Made by a program: the position numbers and the translations under genes. This document shows, one piece after another, positions 24,508 to 39,500 of a stretch of 64,000 nucleotides of DNA. The number at the start of each line of letters is the position of its first letter. Position 1 is the stretch's first letter. The stretch covers positions 19,911,714 through 19,975,713 of the forward strand of contig CM049320.1 in assembly GCA_026874595.1 (NCBI GenBank), in the 5' to 3' direction. The DNA is from Sipunculus nudus (Eukaryota > Annelida > Sipuncula > Golfingiida > Sipunculidae). The notes beneath the pieces are model-generated. The model worked only from the letters and a program-made list of their open reading frames with translations, was not told where the DNA came from and ran no database searches.

Positions 24508-27500
24508 AATACAAATATTGAAAATACAATCACATTTTAGTTTCTTCCAGCTACTAAAGAAGGCCAACAGACAATAATAAGTTAGAGTATGTTTATTCAA
24601 ATGTTACCTGAATCGTTGACATAAGACCAATATTGAGTAATAACATACTGAAAGGTTTAATGAACATGCAACTTCAAATTATATTTAGTTCCAAAGAAGT
24701 TAAATGTGACCTGGTTGTATCAACAGTAGTTCATGGCTCCTATTTTTACTTTAAGGTTTCTGTGCACACAAAATGACAATTTTACCAATGACTTTGTGAG
24801 CCAAAATGAACCCTGTGAGCCAAAATGTACCCTTTTTTATATAAAAGTTGTCCTCCCACAAAGTTTTACCTCCTGCTTGCTACAGATACATGTGTCAAGA
24901 TCCTAAACAGTTGCCAGTAAATTTGTCCTTGCCAATATATAAATGTCTGCCAGGCAACAGGTGGGTTATCTTGCCTACTATACTCCAGCAAACTAGGATA
25001 ACAAGCTCTTACAAACTGGGTTCTACAACTGATAAAAAGGTCATTTTTTTTCTCTTTACAACTTGGTAAAGAGATGTTGCTACATTTAGTATTTATAAAT
25101 CAATTTATCATTTAGAAAAACTGAAACAGGTGAGTAAAAAATATCAGATTTCAATTAATGTAAGCTGGGCAATATACCTATCCGTATATAGTGTTTTGTG
25201 TATATATTTATGTAGATCACAGCGGTCAAATGTGACTCAATGCAGTTTAGCATAAATTAATGCATATGCATGCTCTCAATAATTCAAATTCAAATGTACA
25301 AACGAATGAATAAAAGCAATTACAGGTGTATTTACAAATTCATCTGAATTCATTTATGAATAATGGAGTAACATGCAAAACAAACTGGTCCAATTACATT
25401 TTCCGGCAACTATATTGGAAACATTGTAAAACTGGTTAACTGTAAATAAAGGATTTGCTTTCAAACTGAATCTGACTTCCCACTTGTAAGATTTCCACTC
25501 TGAACTGACAATTGTAGCAAAATGTTTTTACAAAGATTCAATTATTTCCAAATGAAACAAACTTGTGTTATTAACCTGACTTTTTTTAAGTCACTATGAC
25601 TTTGACCTAACAGGGTTTATTCTAAACAGAACATACAAGTATTGGCACTTAATGCATTCTCGGCAGGAAGGCGCATGATCAACCCCACTGTACAAAACAT
25701 ACTAATCAGAGCTTAATGACCCATACAGCATGCTTGAAATAACCATTGACAGTCATCGTAAATATACTCATGTGGTAATACAAGCTATTAGTGTGTACCT
25801 TCAGATTGTTAGTCCAAATATAATGGCCTGAAAACATGTAAATTGTTGAGCATGTGTGTGTGTGTGTCTGTGTATGTAAGCCCTGATGTGGCCTACTTAA
25901 TATCCTTAGGCAAACCTCCTAATTACAGGAGAAGAAGGTGGTTAAAGTCATCTTTGGTGTGTTTTCTTCAAAGAAATGCTATTTTTTACTTACAAGCTTA
26001 TTCTGCCTGTTACGTGAAGACCAGTTAAGACTGGTGAAATAATTTTAAAATAAACAGATATCAAGACACTAAAGAGAGGTGATAAGTTTTGTTGCACAAG
26101 CCATAGGAACAACACGTCTGAAGATAAATTGAAATGCAACTGATAAAACAAAAGTTTATTTGAATTCCCACTTACAACATGTTTTATAAATAGAATATAA
26201 CTTTTTCTTACATGCTCTGGGAACCACTGAACATTTTTAATGATAAAATTGGAGTCTATGAACATGGTGGCCGAGTGCCTCATGCCTCGATTCAGAGTCA
26301 CATCATATCACTTTTGACAGTTCAAGACCAAAAATGTACATATCCAAGGCGTAGTGACAGAGAAGTTCCATGACAAAAGTCCAGTGGGACCACCATCACT
26401 TATTATATAGATATATATGTACCTTATGGTAACACGACCAATGAGCATGTATTTAAATTCATACAGCAGCCCACAGACATGTAGTCACTAGGCTAATTGA
26501 CCTTTTGGTCATGACACTCAGCTGACTAGCATGACATAATAGCCTATGATTCCCTACAGGAAATTATCATCTGATAACAAAATTGAGATTCACTTCACAT
26601 GTGACCTTGAGCTGACCTTTTAAAATCAAATTTGACACAGCTTTTAGTGATGGTCATCCCATGGTCCCCTCTCCCAAAACTGAGGCATAAACTTTACTAT
26701 GTATATTTTTGCAGATTTTACCTTGAAAATCAAGGTTGAGGTCACACATTTTGGAAGTCCTCTGTGAAATGTTCATTATTGTGCATAAAATATCAGTGAA
26801 TATAAATTTAATGCATTCCCTCAAATAATTGGGTTTCATGCCTATATATTGGCAGATTTTAGTTAGATTGAAGTTCAAGGTCAAGATCACCAGTTTTTTT
26901 TTTATGTCATCTGGGAACTTTACTGAAATATTTTGTGTACCAAATTTGAGGAAAAAATATATCACTTATTAAAGACATTGCATCAAGAAGAATACCTATA
27001 TTTCAACAAATTAGGCCTTGAACAGCGAGGTCACCTGTTTTTAGGATCACTTGAGATATTGGTAGAAACAATTTGTGTATCAAATTTGAGGAGAAAATAT
27101 GCAATAGTTAAAACAGGAGTCTGACATTCATGGTGCCAAATAACATGTATCTCACTAGAGTTCACAGAATATAGGTTAGTGTGACCTGGTTTCACTTTTT
27201 AAAGGAGATATCCCCAGGATATTGAGTTAAAAGTTTCTAGGTCATATGATTATAATTTTTGCCCAACTTTAAATGGACTGTCAGACAGGAGCACGATAAA
27301 CAAAGACCCATCACTATAGCTCAGCATGACTGAAAGATAGCTAAACTTAAATTGATGAAATGATTGGTACTTCATACACCTGTGAAATGTGAGGGCCCTT
27401 AGAAGCCATTCAATAATCAATTTTTTACCTTCAATTTAATTCTGGAATCAATTCTTACCTAGGTAGTAAATTTCAGACTTTAAAAATAAAAGCAATTAAT

Positions 27501-30500
27501 GGATGTTAGTAAATTTCAGCAAATAAAAGAGAAATGTAACTCTCCCTCAATCTGTTTATCACTACCATATATATTTTTATGCAAGTGGAGTGGTCTACCA
27601 GCAAATGTTTAAGTAGATTTATCACACATGTATATGCGAGCTCCAACATTACAAACTGCTCTGTAAAATTTAAGAGCTCACAGAGGATTAATATTTTAAG
27701 TGAATCCATTCAGAGGTTAATATAATCAATTACATTTTAATCAAGGCCTTTCAATTCAAAGCAAGGATTCACCAATGCATTCTTACAGCCGAAGCACCCC
27801 TAGGGATTGGTGGATTTTTTAATGGGGGAGTTTGCCATATTTTTTTATAAATTTTATACAAATAGCTCTCCTGTCCCATTGTGTGGCTAGAAATAATGGT
27901 TCAGGTGTAAGGGTCAAATTGCACTTTGTAGACTTTATGATATCCATGTTGGTGAATTAGGGAACCATTAATCAAGGTCTAAAAAAAACATGAGTGAATT
28001 ATTATAAGTAGGAAAATATCAGGAAACACACAAAGATTGGTCAGTATTTGTTAGATTCTGACATGACATATCACTCGACATAATGTCACTTACTGGCTCA
28101 AGTTTAAACTTTTTCAGATAAATATTAAATGAGTGACTAAGTACAAGACGAAGGAAATCAATAAAATTCTTGGTAATTTGTTTAATGTCCCAAAGTTGAA
28201 GTGCTACATGAAATGTGCTCTCAAATAGCACTTTGTCCGAGGCCACACCAACAAAAAATAATTTTTCTTAGTAATCACTGATCCTAATTTCACAGATAAT
28301 TCATTTTTTAGTCCAAGGTATTTTTCTTGCTATTAACTGCTCTCTCTCTTAAATCCACTAACAGAAATTATTACAGTGAAATCTCGCTTCACGATCACCT
28401 TCCAGACCAACCAAAACTTTGAAAGTGATCTTGTTAGCAGGGTGGTCATGTTAGCAGGGGGTTATTATGATGGCCCAAAAAAGTACTCATCTTAGCAGGA
28501 GTGGTCATCAGATGAGATTTCACTGTAAAATGTACACATGTTTATATACAGTGTGTTACTTTCATTCATCATCTGTATCACTACCAATGGGTCAAACTTT
28601 CTGATGATCATATTGAACATCTGAAGAACAATTGTCTGTTTTTGAGTCTTTATTACTTATATGTAATTAAAATGAATTTTCAGATATTTTGCCTCAACTA
28701 GCAAATTATATATAAAAAATTTTGTTTTTGTTCTTGTGTATGGCCTTAATATATTATACGTGCAATAAATTCTGCATGATTTCAGATCAGTCACCATAAA
28801 AATGTGGTTGAATGCCCCATATGGTGCATGCAAAAAATTAACCTGCTGTGCGACATACATACTTTCAGATTATATGCTACATATTAACATGCAAGGTGTA
28901 AATTCATGTCATTCACATTTATCCTTTTGAAAGATTTTAAGGGGCCTATTCTGATATATGATGTCTATTAACTCAAGATAATCCCTTGAATCCTTTTTTT
29001 TTTATAAAAATATGCCAGAAAATGCTGATCCCACTGAACACAGGCTGTTTCTTTTTGTTTATATATCCCTGTGTTTATGACATGTGAGGGATCCACCAGA
29101 ATAATGTAAATGCATTCAACAAGGACATCTAGTGGCAAGTCAGCCCAACCAGAGTTTTGCAAAGGGTGTTTTCAACCATTGGTAACAAATTTCTCCTTCT
29201 GCACATATGGAACCAACCACCTTTATCAGATTACCTGGTAGATGGCTTTCTGTTTGTCAACACTGGCACATGTGACATGTTTGTTAACATGCTCACTAAC
29301 AGGTAAAGCTCATACATCCATCACAAAGGTGTAATAAGAACTTTTCTGTACAGGATTACCTAAAGTTCATTAATATGTGCACAGTGTAAGCCAGAAACCA
29401 CATGAATTCTATAGAAAAGGTAGGTGAAAGATGGCTTTAAGGAAGTAAGACTCTGCTAGATTTGAAATTAACCGTTCTAACACCCTACTAAAATAACTGT
29501 GGTAGATTCTGGATCACTGGGTGATATGTGATCTTAAAAAATCAATGACAATAAATTTAAGTTTTGAAGAAAGGTAACAAATATGATAAAAAGAACATAT
29601 AATCAAATATCTGATAAAGAAGATATAACTGCAACATGAACCTTAGTGTTAAATTATTTCTGTCGAAATCAACTCCATTACATTTACATTATTTTCTCTT
29701 AACAATTATTTAATTCACTGTCTTACAGGTAAACAATCATGCACTAACTACAGGGAGAAGGTGGTGGTTGAATCTGTCCTTATGGCATTTATTTTTTATG
29801 AAGTGATATTTCTTTTTCATTTTATGTTTGACTGCAGACCTCTGTCTGGTCTTTGATCTGACATGTAAAATACCAACATTTTGGAATTCAGTTTATGTTT
29901 ATTTGGTGAGTCATAAATACAAGGATAGTGAAAATGTTCAGTGACTTAAGAGTTACTTTCATACAGTGAACTTATTAGGATTAACTCAGCGATTTACATG
30001 ACAATTAACAAATATAGCTGTCAATATGCTAGCCTAATGCTGCATTAGTTTTGTACCTGGAATAGTACAGGTAAAACATACTTTGTACATAGTAACAATC
30101 TGGTACATGTCAGAATATTTACATCTGATTAATTCCCATTTAAAGTATTAAATGCCAGAGCTACTGAGCTTAATAATTGAGCATTTGGCACAGACCATTT
30201 GATTAGTGAACTTCATTCATAAATTTGTCTTTCTAGTATATTGTCCGGCTATTAAGGATCCCTGATCATTACATGTAGGATCAAAGCTTGATTCTGTTGA
30301 TTTTCTCAAGCATAAAATGTCAATTTGTCTGGCATGCACTTAACATGGCTGAATAAACTCACATACCAGCTAGCTGACAACTAGTACTATTGCTCTATTT
30401 TATAGTTTGGTGGTACAGTATTTGAACTTTTAATTTTATGATAACTCACATTGTAAAATCATCATGTCAGCAGGATCCTATATAAACCCTACCTTAATGA

Positions 30501-33500
30501 TCTGAATATTTGTTTATCTGGGTAACAATTCAAGGAAAATGATCATTTCCTCATTCTACTAAATATTATGGTGGATCAGGTGAACATTGATGCATCACTG
30601 CATGGCTGCAAACTTAAATGGCATATTTTAAAACAATGTGGCATTATACCAGACTCCTTCCATTTTTCTCTCTGTTATGGACCCTTGCTATTCGCCTTAA
30701 AAAATTCTGATTTGACCAAAAAAAATATTTATTTCATGCAAAATCCCATGTGGTATTTCAGTCAGTAAATGATGGGTTCCACTGCCTATATATACCCATA
30801 TATCTGAAAGAAGGAAGAGAAAGAGAGGGAGACAGAGCTGATAGAAAGAGAGAGAGAAAGGGAGAGAGATAAGAAAGAGAAGCAGAGAGCAGGAGGAGGA
30901 TTATTATTCATAAAAATTCCTGTGATGGCCAAATTTGTGTAATACTGATGCTGGGATTAAGAATTTCAGTCGAACAGTGTTTTTTTAATTCTTAGGTCAG
31001 TCTTGGAATAGATTTACGTCAACCGTTTTATACATGTCAGGGACCCCTAATTTGGAGTAACTGCTCAGCATAACTGGCAGCAGCCTGAGAATCTATATAC
31101 CTCAACAAATCAATACAAAACATCAGAATACCATTGATATTCCTGCCCATGCTGTGACCTGAACAACAATAAGCCAATAGTTCTACATAAAGCCACAGTC
31201 TTCCTTATTAGTGTAATATTCACAATTACACCAGTCATGTACACACAGGGCAGGTAGTCCAATAACACTGTTTCTTTATGACACCTAATTATAGTATCCG
31301 GTGGGTTGGTCAGCTCCATGTTATTGCTAATTTCATCCTAATCAAGGAATTCTATTACAGCCATATATATAAATACAGAGTTCATGCTGGGGTCAGGGTG
31401 AGGTCAGTGTCCCAAATGACAATCAAATTTACCTTTACCTAAGGACCTACCTGAAGGTCTGATAGACATATGATATTAATTATTATATACATTTCCCCTC
31501 ATTGATCTTTATTTGTTACAGGCTAAAACATTTATTCTTTGGAAGTGGTCAGCTGGGGACACAAATTCAATTATCTTGGCTCCCTTTTCAGGGGCAGAAA
31601 CAGGATCCTAGAAAGGGAAGGGGCCCAGTACCCTGACACAAGTGCTGGTACACATTACATAACTCTTGCATGCAGAAATTATAGGGAAGAAAATAGCAAA
31701 AGATGCAAATTTATTCAATCTTTCTTTTTGGTATTCAGCATATATTATTCTATTTTATTTTGTTGGATAAAGATGGGATGCACAACCATAAGCCCCCTCT
31801 GAATCCATCCCTGCTTCTGGTAGACTTTCAGTACCCTAGCTATTTTTTTATTACACTCTCCTTTGCCAATAATGTCTATAAAAGTCACCTTGGTCCCATT
31901 GAAAATTAAACTTATGAGGAAATGTTACTTACAGACTTAAGGCAAACCCTCTCAGAAGGAAGTGATGAAAAGTTGGTTAAGATACAACAAGAGCTGAGCA
32001 AGATATTGCCTGTAATACAAATATAAACAGCATACACATCTGTCTGAAAGCTAAAAACTAAAAGAAATATTAACAGGAAATGGTTTAGCTTTTCATTAAC
32101 AGGTGTAAGTTATATGACCTTGACTTTTTCATTTAATAATTTCAGGATGGGTCACCTGTTGACCCTGAACTTCATCTGAAGGACCCGTTTGAACCTGGTG
32201 AGGGCCCACTAAGTGAAGAAGATTCAGAACTCGAGGAGATCCAGCGAGAGATTGAAAGAGAAAATCTGGGAATATCACCACAGGTAAGGTAACCTTCAGA
32301 CTTTAGTCTTGCTTAGTGTTTTGTACAATACAGGATATCACTAATACCAATACTCTCATGTGTGGAGGTAGTAAAGGACTGCCTGCCTGAAAAACTGCCA
32401 GCAAACAAGTAGAGCCCCATCTCAACCAGCTTTCCAGCCAATTCATTCAACAAGGCTATATGTGCTGAGTATAATACTTTACATTACAAATCATTTTAAT
32501 TAACTATGGATGATGTGAAACTGAAAACTAGATGTGTCGGAACGACACGAATGCCCCCGCCTGGGGCAAATTAGAAACATTTGTTAAATTTTGTAAATTT
32601 TTTTTAAGTTCAGGAGGTGTGGTATGGTCAAAAGTAGGTCAACAAAAGCAAAATGCAAACACGATCTGTAACGGGTCATTATCAAGCATTATTATGAGCT
32701 GAGGGCTAAAACGGTTGTACATTTACATTTGTCATGAAAATTTATATTTTTCTTTAAATTATCTATGTTTAGGAGCCGTAAAAAAAAATGAAAAGTAGGT
32801 CAACCGGGAGGAAACGCAAACTCGAACTGTACCTGGTCTATATCTGCCCACACACCAAAAATCAGGCCAATATCTGCAGGCATTGTGAAAAAAAGTCCGT
32901 ACATGTGTATTTGTCATGAAAATTTCTATTTTTCATAAAATTTTCTAAGTTAAGGAGCCGTAAAACGGTCAAAAAAACGTCAACTGGGATGAAACGCGAA
33001 CACGATCTGTCACTGGTCATTATCTACCCACACACCAAAAATCAGGCCAATATCTGCAGGCATTGGGAAAAAAAGTCTGTACAAGTGTATTTGTCATGAA
33101 AATTTCTATTTTTCATGATATTTTCTAAGTTTAGGAGCCGTAAAATGGTCAAAAGTAGGTCAACCTGGACGAAACCCGAACTCGATCTGTAATGGTCATT
33201 ATCTGCCCGTACACCAAAAATCAGGCCAATATCTGCAGGCATTGCGAAAAAAAGTCCGTACAACTGTTTGATTTCGGAATTACGGAATGATGGAAGGACA
33301 GACATGGGTAAAACTATATGCCCCGGCCACTTTGTGGAGGGGGCATAAAAAATATTTCAGGAACATGAACAGATATGCTATAGACAAATGGCTGCACTTG
33401 GCACAGGTTGTCTCAGAACAGAACCGCATGATGAATCACAGCAAAGTTACACATGGCCTTTCTTTAATGAATCTAAATCACATTTGACAAGTTATTATCT

Positions 33501-36500
33501 ACTCTGCACCCTGATAATGAGTGTCTGACTGAAACCCATTTGCCTTCATAAACAGGTATCTAGATGAGCCAGTCAGTTGTTTTTCTCCTCCATCTACAGG
33601 AGAACCTGCAATGGCAATATCCCATATTGCAGCAAGACCATAATCAAACATATAGTAAAACTACCAACAGTAGTCTTTGACAATGCAGGCTTGCTGGATC
33701 AGTTATTTGTGACAAGCTGTCATAAATATTTCCTGTATAAATTTTTTCCATTATACCTGCAACAGGAGGGTCAAATTAGCAATGTGTCCTTCAAGCAGAA
33801 CTTACTTAAAAAGGTTCTGATATTTATTCATTTATCCACAAAACTGCTTGGAATTCAGATTTATTATACATGTGGATAGGAGAAATCTGGAAGCAATAAA
33901 CTTTAGTAAGTTGTAGTATAAGCCTATATGGTTTTTGTGTGGTTTTGCCATTTGATTGAAGGAAACTGTGTGTTTACAGCACTGACATGTGTCAATAGAA
34001 AGTACATACAATATATTTATTTTAAGTAAAGAAAGGGACTTTGGGGTGACCTGGGATCTTCCGTCAACAAAAGCTTATTTTCATGCATCTTAAAGATTCC
34101 AAACTTTGTCACATACATGTTACCAAACTCTTATTGGTCAGAAACCTCTTGTGCCTTGAGCAAATTACCTGTTACTAATACATACCATATCCTGTTATAG
34201 AAAGCAGTGATTTAGTGAAAGAAGTTAAGAATAAATGTAGAGCATCCACTCAGTAAGGGTTGGAGAAACAGGCACACAGTGACTGGTGTTCTTTTCAGAA
34301 CAAATCAGAATTTAACATAGAATAAACAAGAATTTTTTTTCTGATTTTAGTAAGATTAACATGTCATCTAATTCAGAATGTTAGCTAAATATCTTCATAT
34401 TTCTGCAAAATCCTGAGAAAATTCATTTATCCATATTTTAGGTTAAAACAGAATTCCTGATTTTCCAGAGAAGAAACTGAAACTGGCATCTGTCCTAGAA
34501 AGAATATGAATCATTCCATGCTAATAACTCATAATTTCTAATTTGTCCCTGCAGGAAAGAGAATTCCCATTTGGCATGGAAATACATCCAATCTAGCAAA
34601 CTTCACATTCATTGCTCAACGTAACACATGTGGGTGCCTTGAAATTATGGACTAGAACAGTTTTCATGCACTTTTAATGTACCTGAATTCCAGTTGTAAA
34701 AGAAGCAAAGTACCAAGGAAGGAGACTTTAAAACGCATTGCCACTGTAAGCATATCAATGTAATTTGACACAAACCCTCTATAGAGTAATACTTTACACA
34801 ATTTCCTTCTAATTCAGAATGTTAGTTAAATATAATCTTATTACAGCAAAATGTTGAGAAAATTCCTGTTTCTATTTAAGATAAATTAAAATAGAATTCC
34901 TATTTATCAGGTAAAAATCTTAATCTACCAATTGTCTAAGAGAAAAATAAGAATAATTTCATGCACACTCTTAAAATTTTTTCTCATTGTCCCTGGAAGA
35001 AAGAAATTTTTGTTGGTCTTGAAAAGATTACAAATCTTACAAAATTCAAATTCTTCCCTAACATAACATGTCACTTGTCAGTGCCTTATGCACACACATC
35101 AATATAGTTTTTCTGCATTTTCATCATCAACTCACATCCAGTTGTAAAAGTAATACTGAATGCAAGAAAGAGACAATCACAAGCAATGCCACAATAAACA
35201 AATCAATACCATTTAACCAAAACCATCCAGGGTCACACTTTACACTACATAATACACTTTATAACATAGGGCTGAAAGGCTTTGTAGCACCAATATCCTT
35301 TACTTGTTTTTATAAGTATCAATAAGCTCAGTAATCATTGCTAAGCTCCTACACGTGTCCAACACAAACAGCATCAACCGAACATTTATAGAATAAACAA
35401 AACAGCCATATTTACTCACTCTCACAATGACTAAACAGAGCCTGTAGACCCCTGTGATAATTGCAATCTATACACAATGACCTGGTGAGGATATCTCAGA
35501 TTTCTTGGAGAACGCACGTACATGTTGTTCAAGCACTCAGTGAGAGCTTGATCAGTTCACACCCTCTGTCAAAGCCATCTGAGCTATCAATGTAAAGGTC
35601 ATCTAAGGTCAATAATGCACCAAAGGGTGAGAAGTATATATATATACTATGTGAGCGTCGTCCATGTAGTTGTTTCCTGACACCTTCACTGAGAAGGTTG
35701 TTTTAATCCATGTTTGATTGATTGTCATTAAGGTAACTATGTAAATTTTTTGTCAGCTGTCACAGTTGTTCTTTGTAGTCTGTTCCTGTTACTTAATTGA
35801 ACTCAAGGGGTTGTATTTTCATCCTTGCTTGTTATATTAGAAAATCATGTGATTATCTAACAACATCGTCAGATCACTGAATCTGGCAACAGCACACCTC
35901 AACAATCTTGATGAACCATCTGAATACTCGAATGAATGCAGCTGATATATCATTTTGTAACTGCACATCACAGATTTCACTCCTTCAGTAATTCTGACTC
36001 CAAATGGTATTTTTTTAAAAGAATTTATTCATAAGTTCAGTACATATATACAATCTGGCAGGATATTTTATCAGTGAATGTTTGGGGCTTTTTTAAGATT
36101 TATACTAGTGAACTATAATACACTGCATTGTGCCTATAGCCTATGTTTAGCTATTAGTAACTTTTTAGCAAAAACATTTCACTTTCATAATTTTTTTTAT
36201 GAAAATCTGTTTTGAACATCTGTATAATAGCAAAACCAAACCTGTTCAAAAAACCCTTTCATACAATCGAACCTGGTTAAATTACCCTTAGATATAACCC
36301 AATCTGTCCAAAATAAACTTTGAAAATATTCCTACATGGTCAAATTCCCCTACAGTAACCCTCCTCCACAAATCTGACCTGGATGTAATGCAAACCTGCT
36401 TGATCACTATTCTCTGGACAAATCCAACTGTGACTAAACCCCATGATTTATAACCTTCAACATATCCAAAATGGATAAAATTTCACCAGGTCAAACCCCT

Positions 36501-39500
36501 TGAACTTCCATCTGGTCAAACTCACCTTAGCCGAAACCCTATTCCATGCCAAGAACCCTTTGAACAATCCCATGGACAAAAGCATGTCCCCTTCCTGTGC
36601 AGAATCCCCTTTCTGGCCAAAACCCCTTTGAGCATCACTCCTGGGCAAATCCAACCTCAAGAAAAGCCTTCCTGGTCAAAAACACCATGAAAAATCCCTT
36701 GCACAAATCCAACCTAGACAAAACCACACATGGTTAAAACCCTTTGAACATACCCTGGACAAATTCAACCTTTTAAACCCCTGCCAGGTTAAGACCTTAT
36801 GACAAAGGGAGCAGTAAAAACTTATTTCATAAGTAACTGGCACTTTTAAATAATGTAATTAGAATATCAGCAGAGGCTGACAAAAGCCCCAGCCAATAGA
36901 ACTGTGGGTGGTAACAGTAACAAGTAGGAAATATCTGTTCTCACATTGATGTATGTCTGTACATATGTCTCTTGTTCAAATTTATAAATTTGAACAAGAG
37001 AGGTATGTAGTACCTCCGCAAGTGATGTTCACTTTGATGTCATGAAGATGTGACGGTCTCTCTGTAGTATAATAATAGACAAATGAATATCCCACATGGC
37101 TCAGTAGTGTTTGCACAATATTTGTTGTAGTACTGTATAAGATATATCAGCTCCAAATCTGTAGTCTTGCATGATTTTTAAACATGCACTGTGATCATAA
37201 TGATTTCAATTTAATTAATTAATATCTTAGAAATTTATAATACAGGTCATCTTTTCTTTACAAACATCACTTACTTTCCACAAAGCGAGTTTGAGCAGGG
37301 CAGTTATCTCTGGGTCGTATCTCACTAGCAGATCTGGCTGTAATAAACAACAAAAATTAATAATAATTCTTATCCATGGGATATATTTGCTGCAAATGAT
37401 CTGATTTTCTACACATGCAGAATAAAGACAGAAACACTGTGTTGCAGATTCTATATTTAATCAAATGAAGCATTAACAGTCATATACATTTTGTTAGGTA
37501 CATACTAACTGGTGTTGCTAACATAGTGGAAATCTTCACACTTTTGTCTGACTGAGCTCTTTATCTTATTAGTGAAACTATTCATGAATATGGCTGTACA
37601 CTTAGCAGGTGTACAGAAGGACCTAGACTGAACGATTCAGGTTTTATTATACACTCACTTGAATGGAGCTAGTAAGATCCGGAGGGAGAATAAGCATGAC
37701 CCAACAAGAATGAACTCTGGTGTATTTAAAATTGTTATGCCATCTATGCAAATCAAGCTTCACATGTGACATATCCCTTGCTTTTCTGGTCAGTTTGATC
37801 CTATTATGGATGCAATGAATTTGGGTATTTGATTTACTGAATTGTCTATCTCTAAACCAATCAGGCAAAGGTTTCTCACAAACTGTCACATAAAATGTAA
37901 ACCCCGATTGCCAACTTCTATCAAATTTATCATCAACCGACATCTCTGATTTTATGTGCCAATATTTTCTTACATACTTGCCATTAAGCTATAATGATAC
38001 CTGGCCGAATCTACATTATAGAACTATATAATGCCCAATATGCTGGGATTTTAAAAGTTAAAGTGTGCACATATTTGGTCAACTACAGACAAATTTAGCA
38101 GCACACACTTTAATATAAGACTTTGCTGTTTAAAAGTCTAAAACCAGTTCACAAAAATTTAGAACTGGCACAGACCTGTATCTCAGCATACAAGACTAAA
38201 CAGTTTAAACAATAACAGTACACTAACCTTGAAGTATTTGAATACATTCTTCAACTGGTCTTTAAGTATCTGCAGCAGTTCATCATCCAGCTCAGCTGCA
38301 TCTAACTACAACAAAAGTATTGAAATATCTATATTCAATGTAGCTTTATACACTTGATTTATGCCTTTATTTTGTATCCCAAAAAAAACATTCAAAAGAT
38401 AAACATTTCCCTGTCATACTAGTGACATCTGTTATTAAATACCTAACCGTGGGTGTTCATGAAGAATACGTTCAAGTAGACAAAACAGACATTGTCTGTC
38501 ATATCTCATATTTAAATATAACAAGGGACCCATGGGTCACTGTGCTCAGCTGAAGTTGAGCTTGAAGGTAAAAATCTAAAATAATATCAAATGGAGATAA
38601 AGTGTGAGAGGAAGAAGCAATATAGGCCATGGTTGGTTTATATGATTGGTTTGTATTGATGAGCAAGTAAAATTGTTGCAAATAATATTTTGTGACCTGA
38701 CCATGTGTTTCCTAATGTTGAAACTAAAGCATGTGAGCAGTTTGTGAAAAAATGATCTGTACTATTACCATGATCATGAGTTGGCTTTTTGATTAACTGG
38801 TGACATTTCAGTAGTTTACACATTTGTTCTATTTTTTTATAATATATATTATTAAATATATATTTTTTTTTTATTTTATGAAATGAATAGTTGAAATTTA
38901 GTTAATTTCCCCAGTCCTCAGATGAAAGGACTTGGTGGTCACGGTGGTGGGGAGGAGCTGTGTGGAATGATGGAGGTGACAACATATCTGTATCATTATA
39001 GTGTATATACACATAGGATTTTCAAATATATTAATTCAACAATGATTACAGGATAAAAAAATCCATTCATAATTACTTAATATTAAAAAATGGACAGACA
39101 GACTGGTAGACAAACAAAGCTGATAATATATGAAATTTCAATTATTTCTTAATTTATTTATTATATCAAAAAGTTTAACATCTGCAATAAAACACAACTG
39201 AAAATATAATTTGCTTTCAAATTTCATACTTAAATAGCTTAATTCCATACACATACAGCATATGAAAGTGCTTATAGGAAAAAATATATAATAATTATTA
39301 TGTTTTATAATAAAGGAGAGATGATGGACAGAGCTGATCACTATATGTTCCATTCTCCTAAGGCAAGAATATGTTTCAGTAAGATCTTAATTTTTTCTAA
39401 TCCTATTATTTTTTTAATTAAATAAATTGTACACATTTGCAATAAAAACAGATGGGGGAGGGGGCACAGAGGTGGTGTGATTAACAATACTTTTGCATAT

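Larger units (their letters stand above)
12880..37274 (-). other. PEX2 intron 3 (24.4 kb) hosting transposons and antisense exons
   Basis: The intron separates residues 65 and 66. It contains the nested element cluster at 13053-17074, elements at 20117-21031, 26560-27340, 28374-28525 and 32527-33350, several microsatellites, a degenerate tandem array at 36240-36800, a perfect palindrome at 36968-37001, and two + strand coding exons at 23002 and 32146. Stretches between these (17440-20100, 21040-22850, 23030-26550, 27350-28370, 28530-32140 and 33351-36240) show no gene I can support. Confidence 0.85.

Noticed and set aside
37647-37943. 98-codon - strand frame in PEX2 intron 2
   Set aside because: PEX2 joins perfectly without it, no flanking splice sites in phase were seen and the translation matches nothing known to me.
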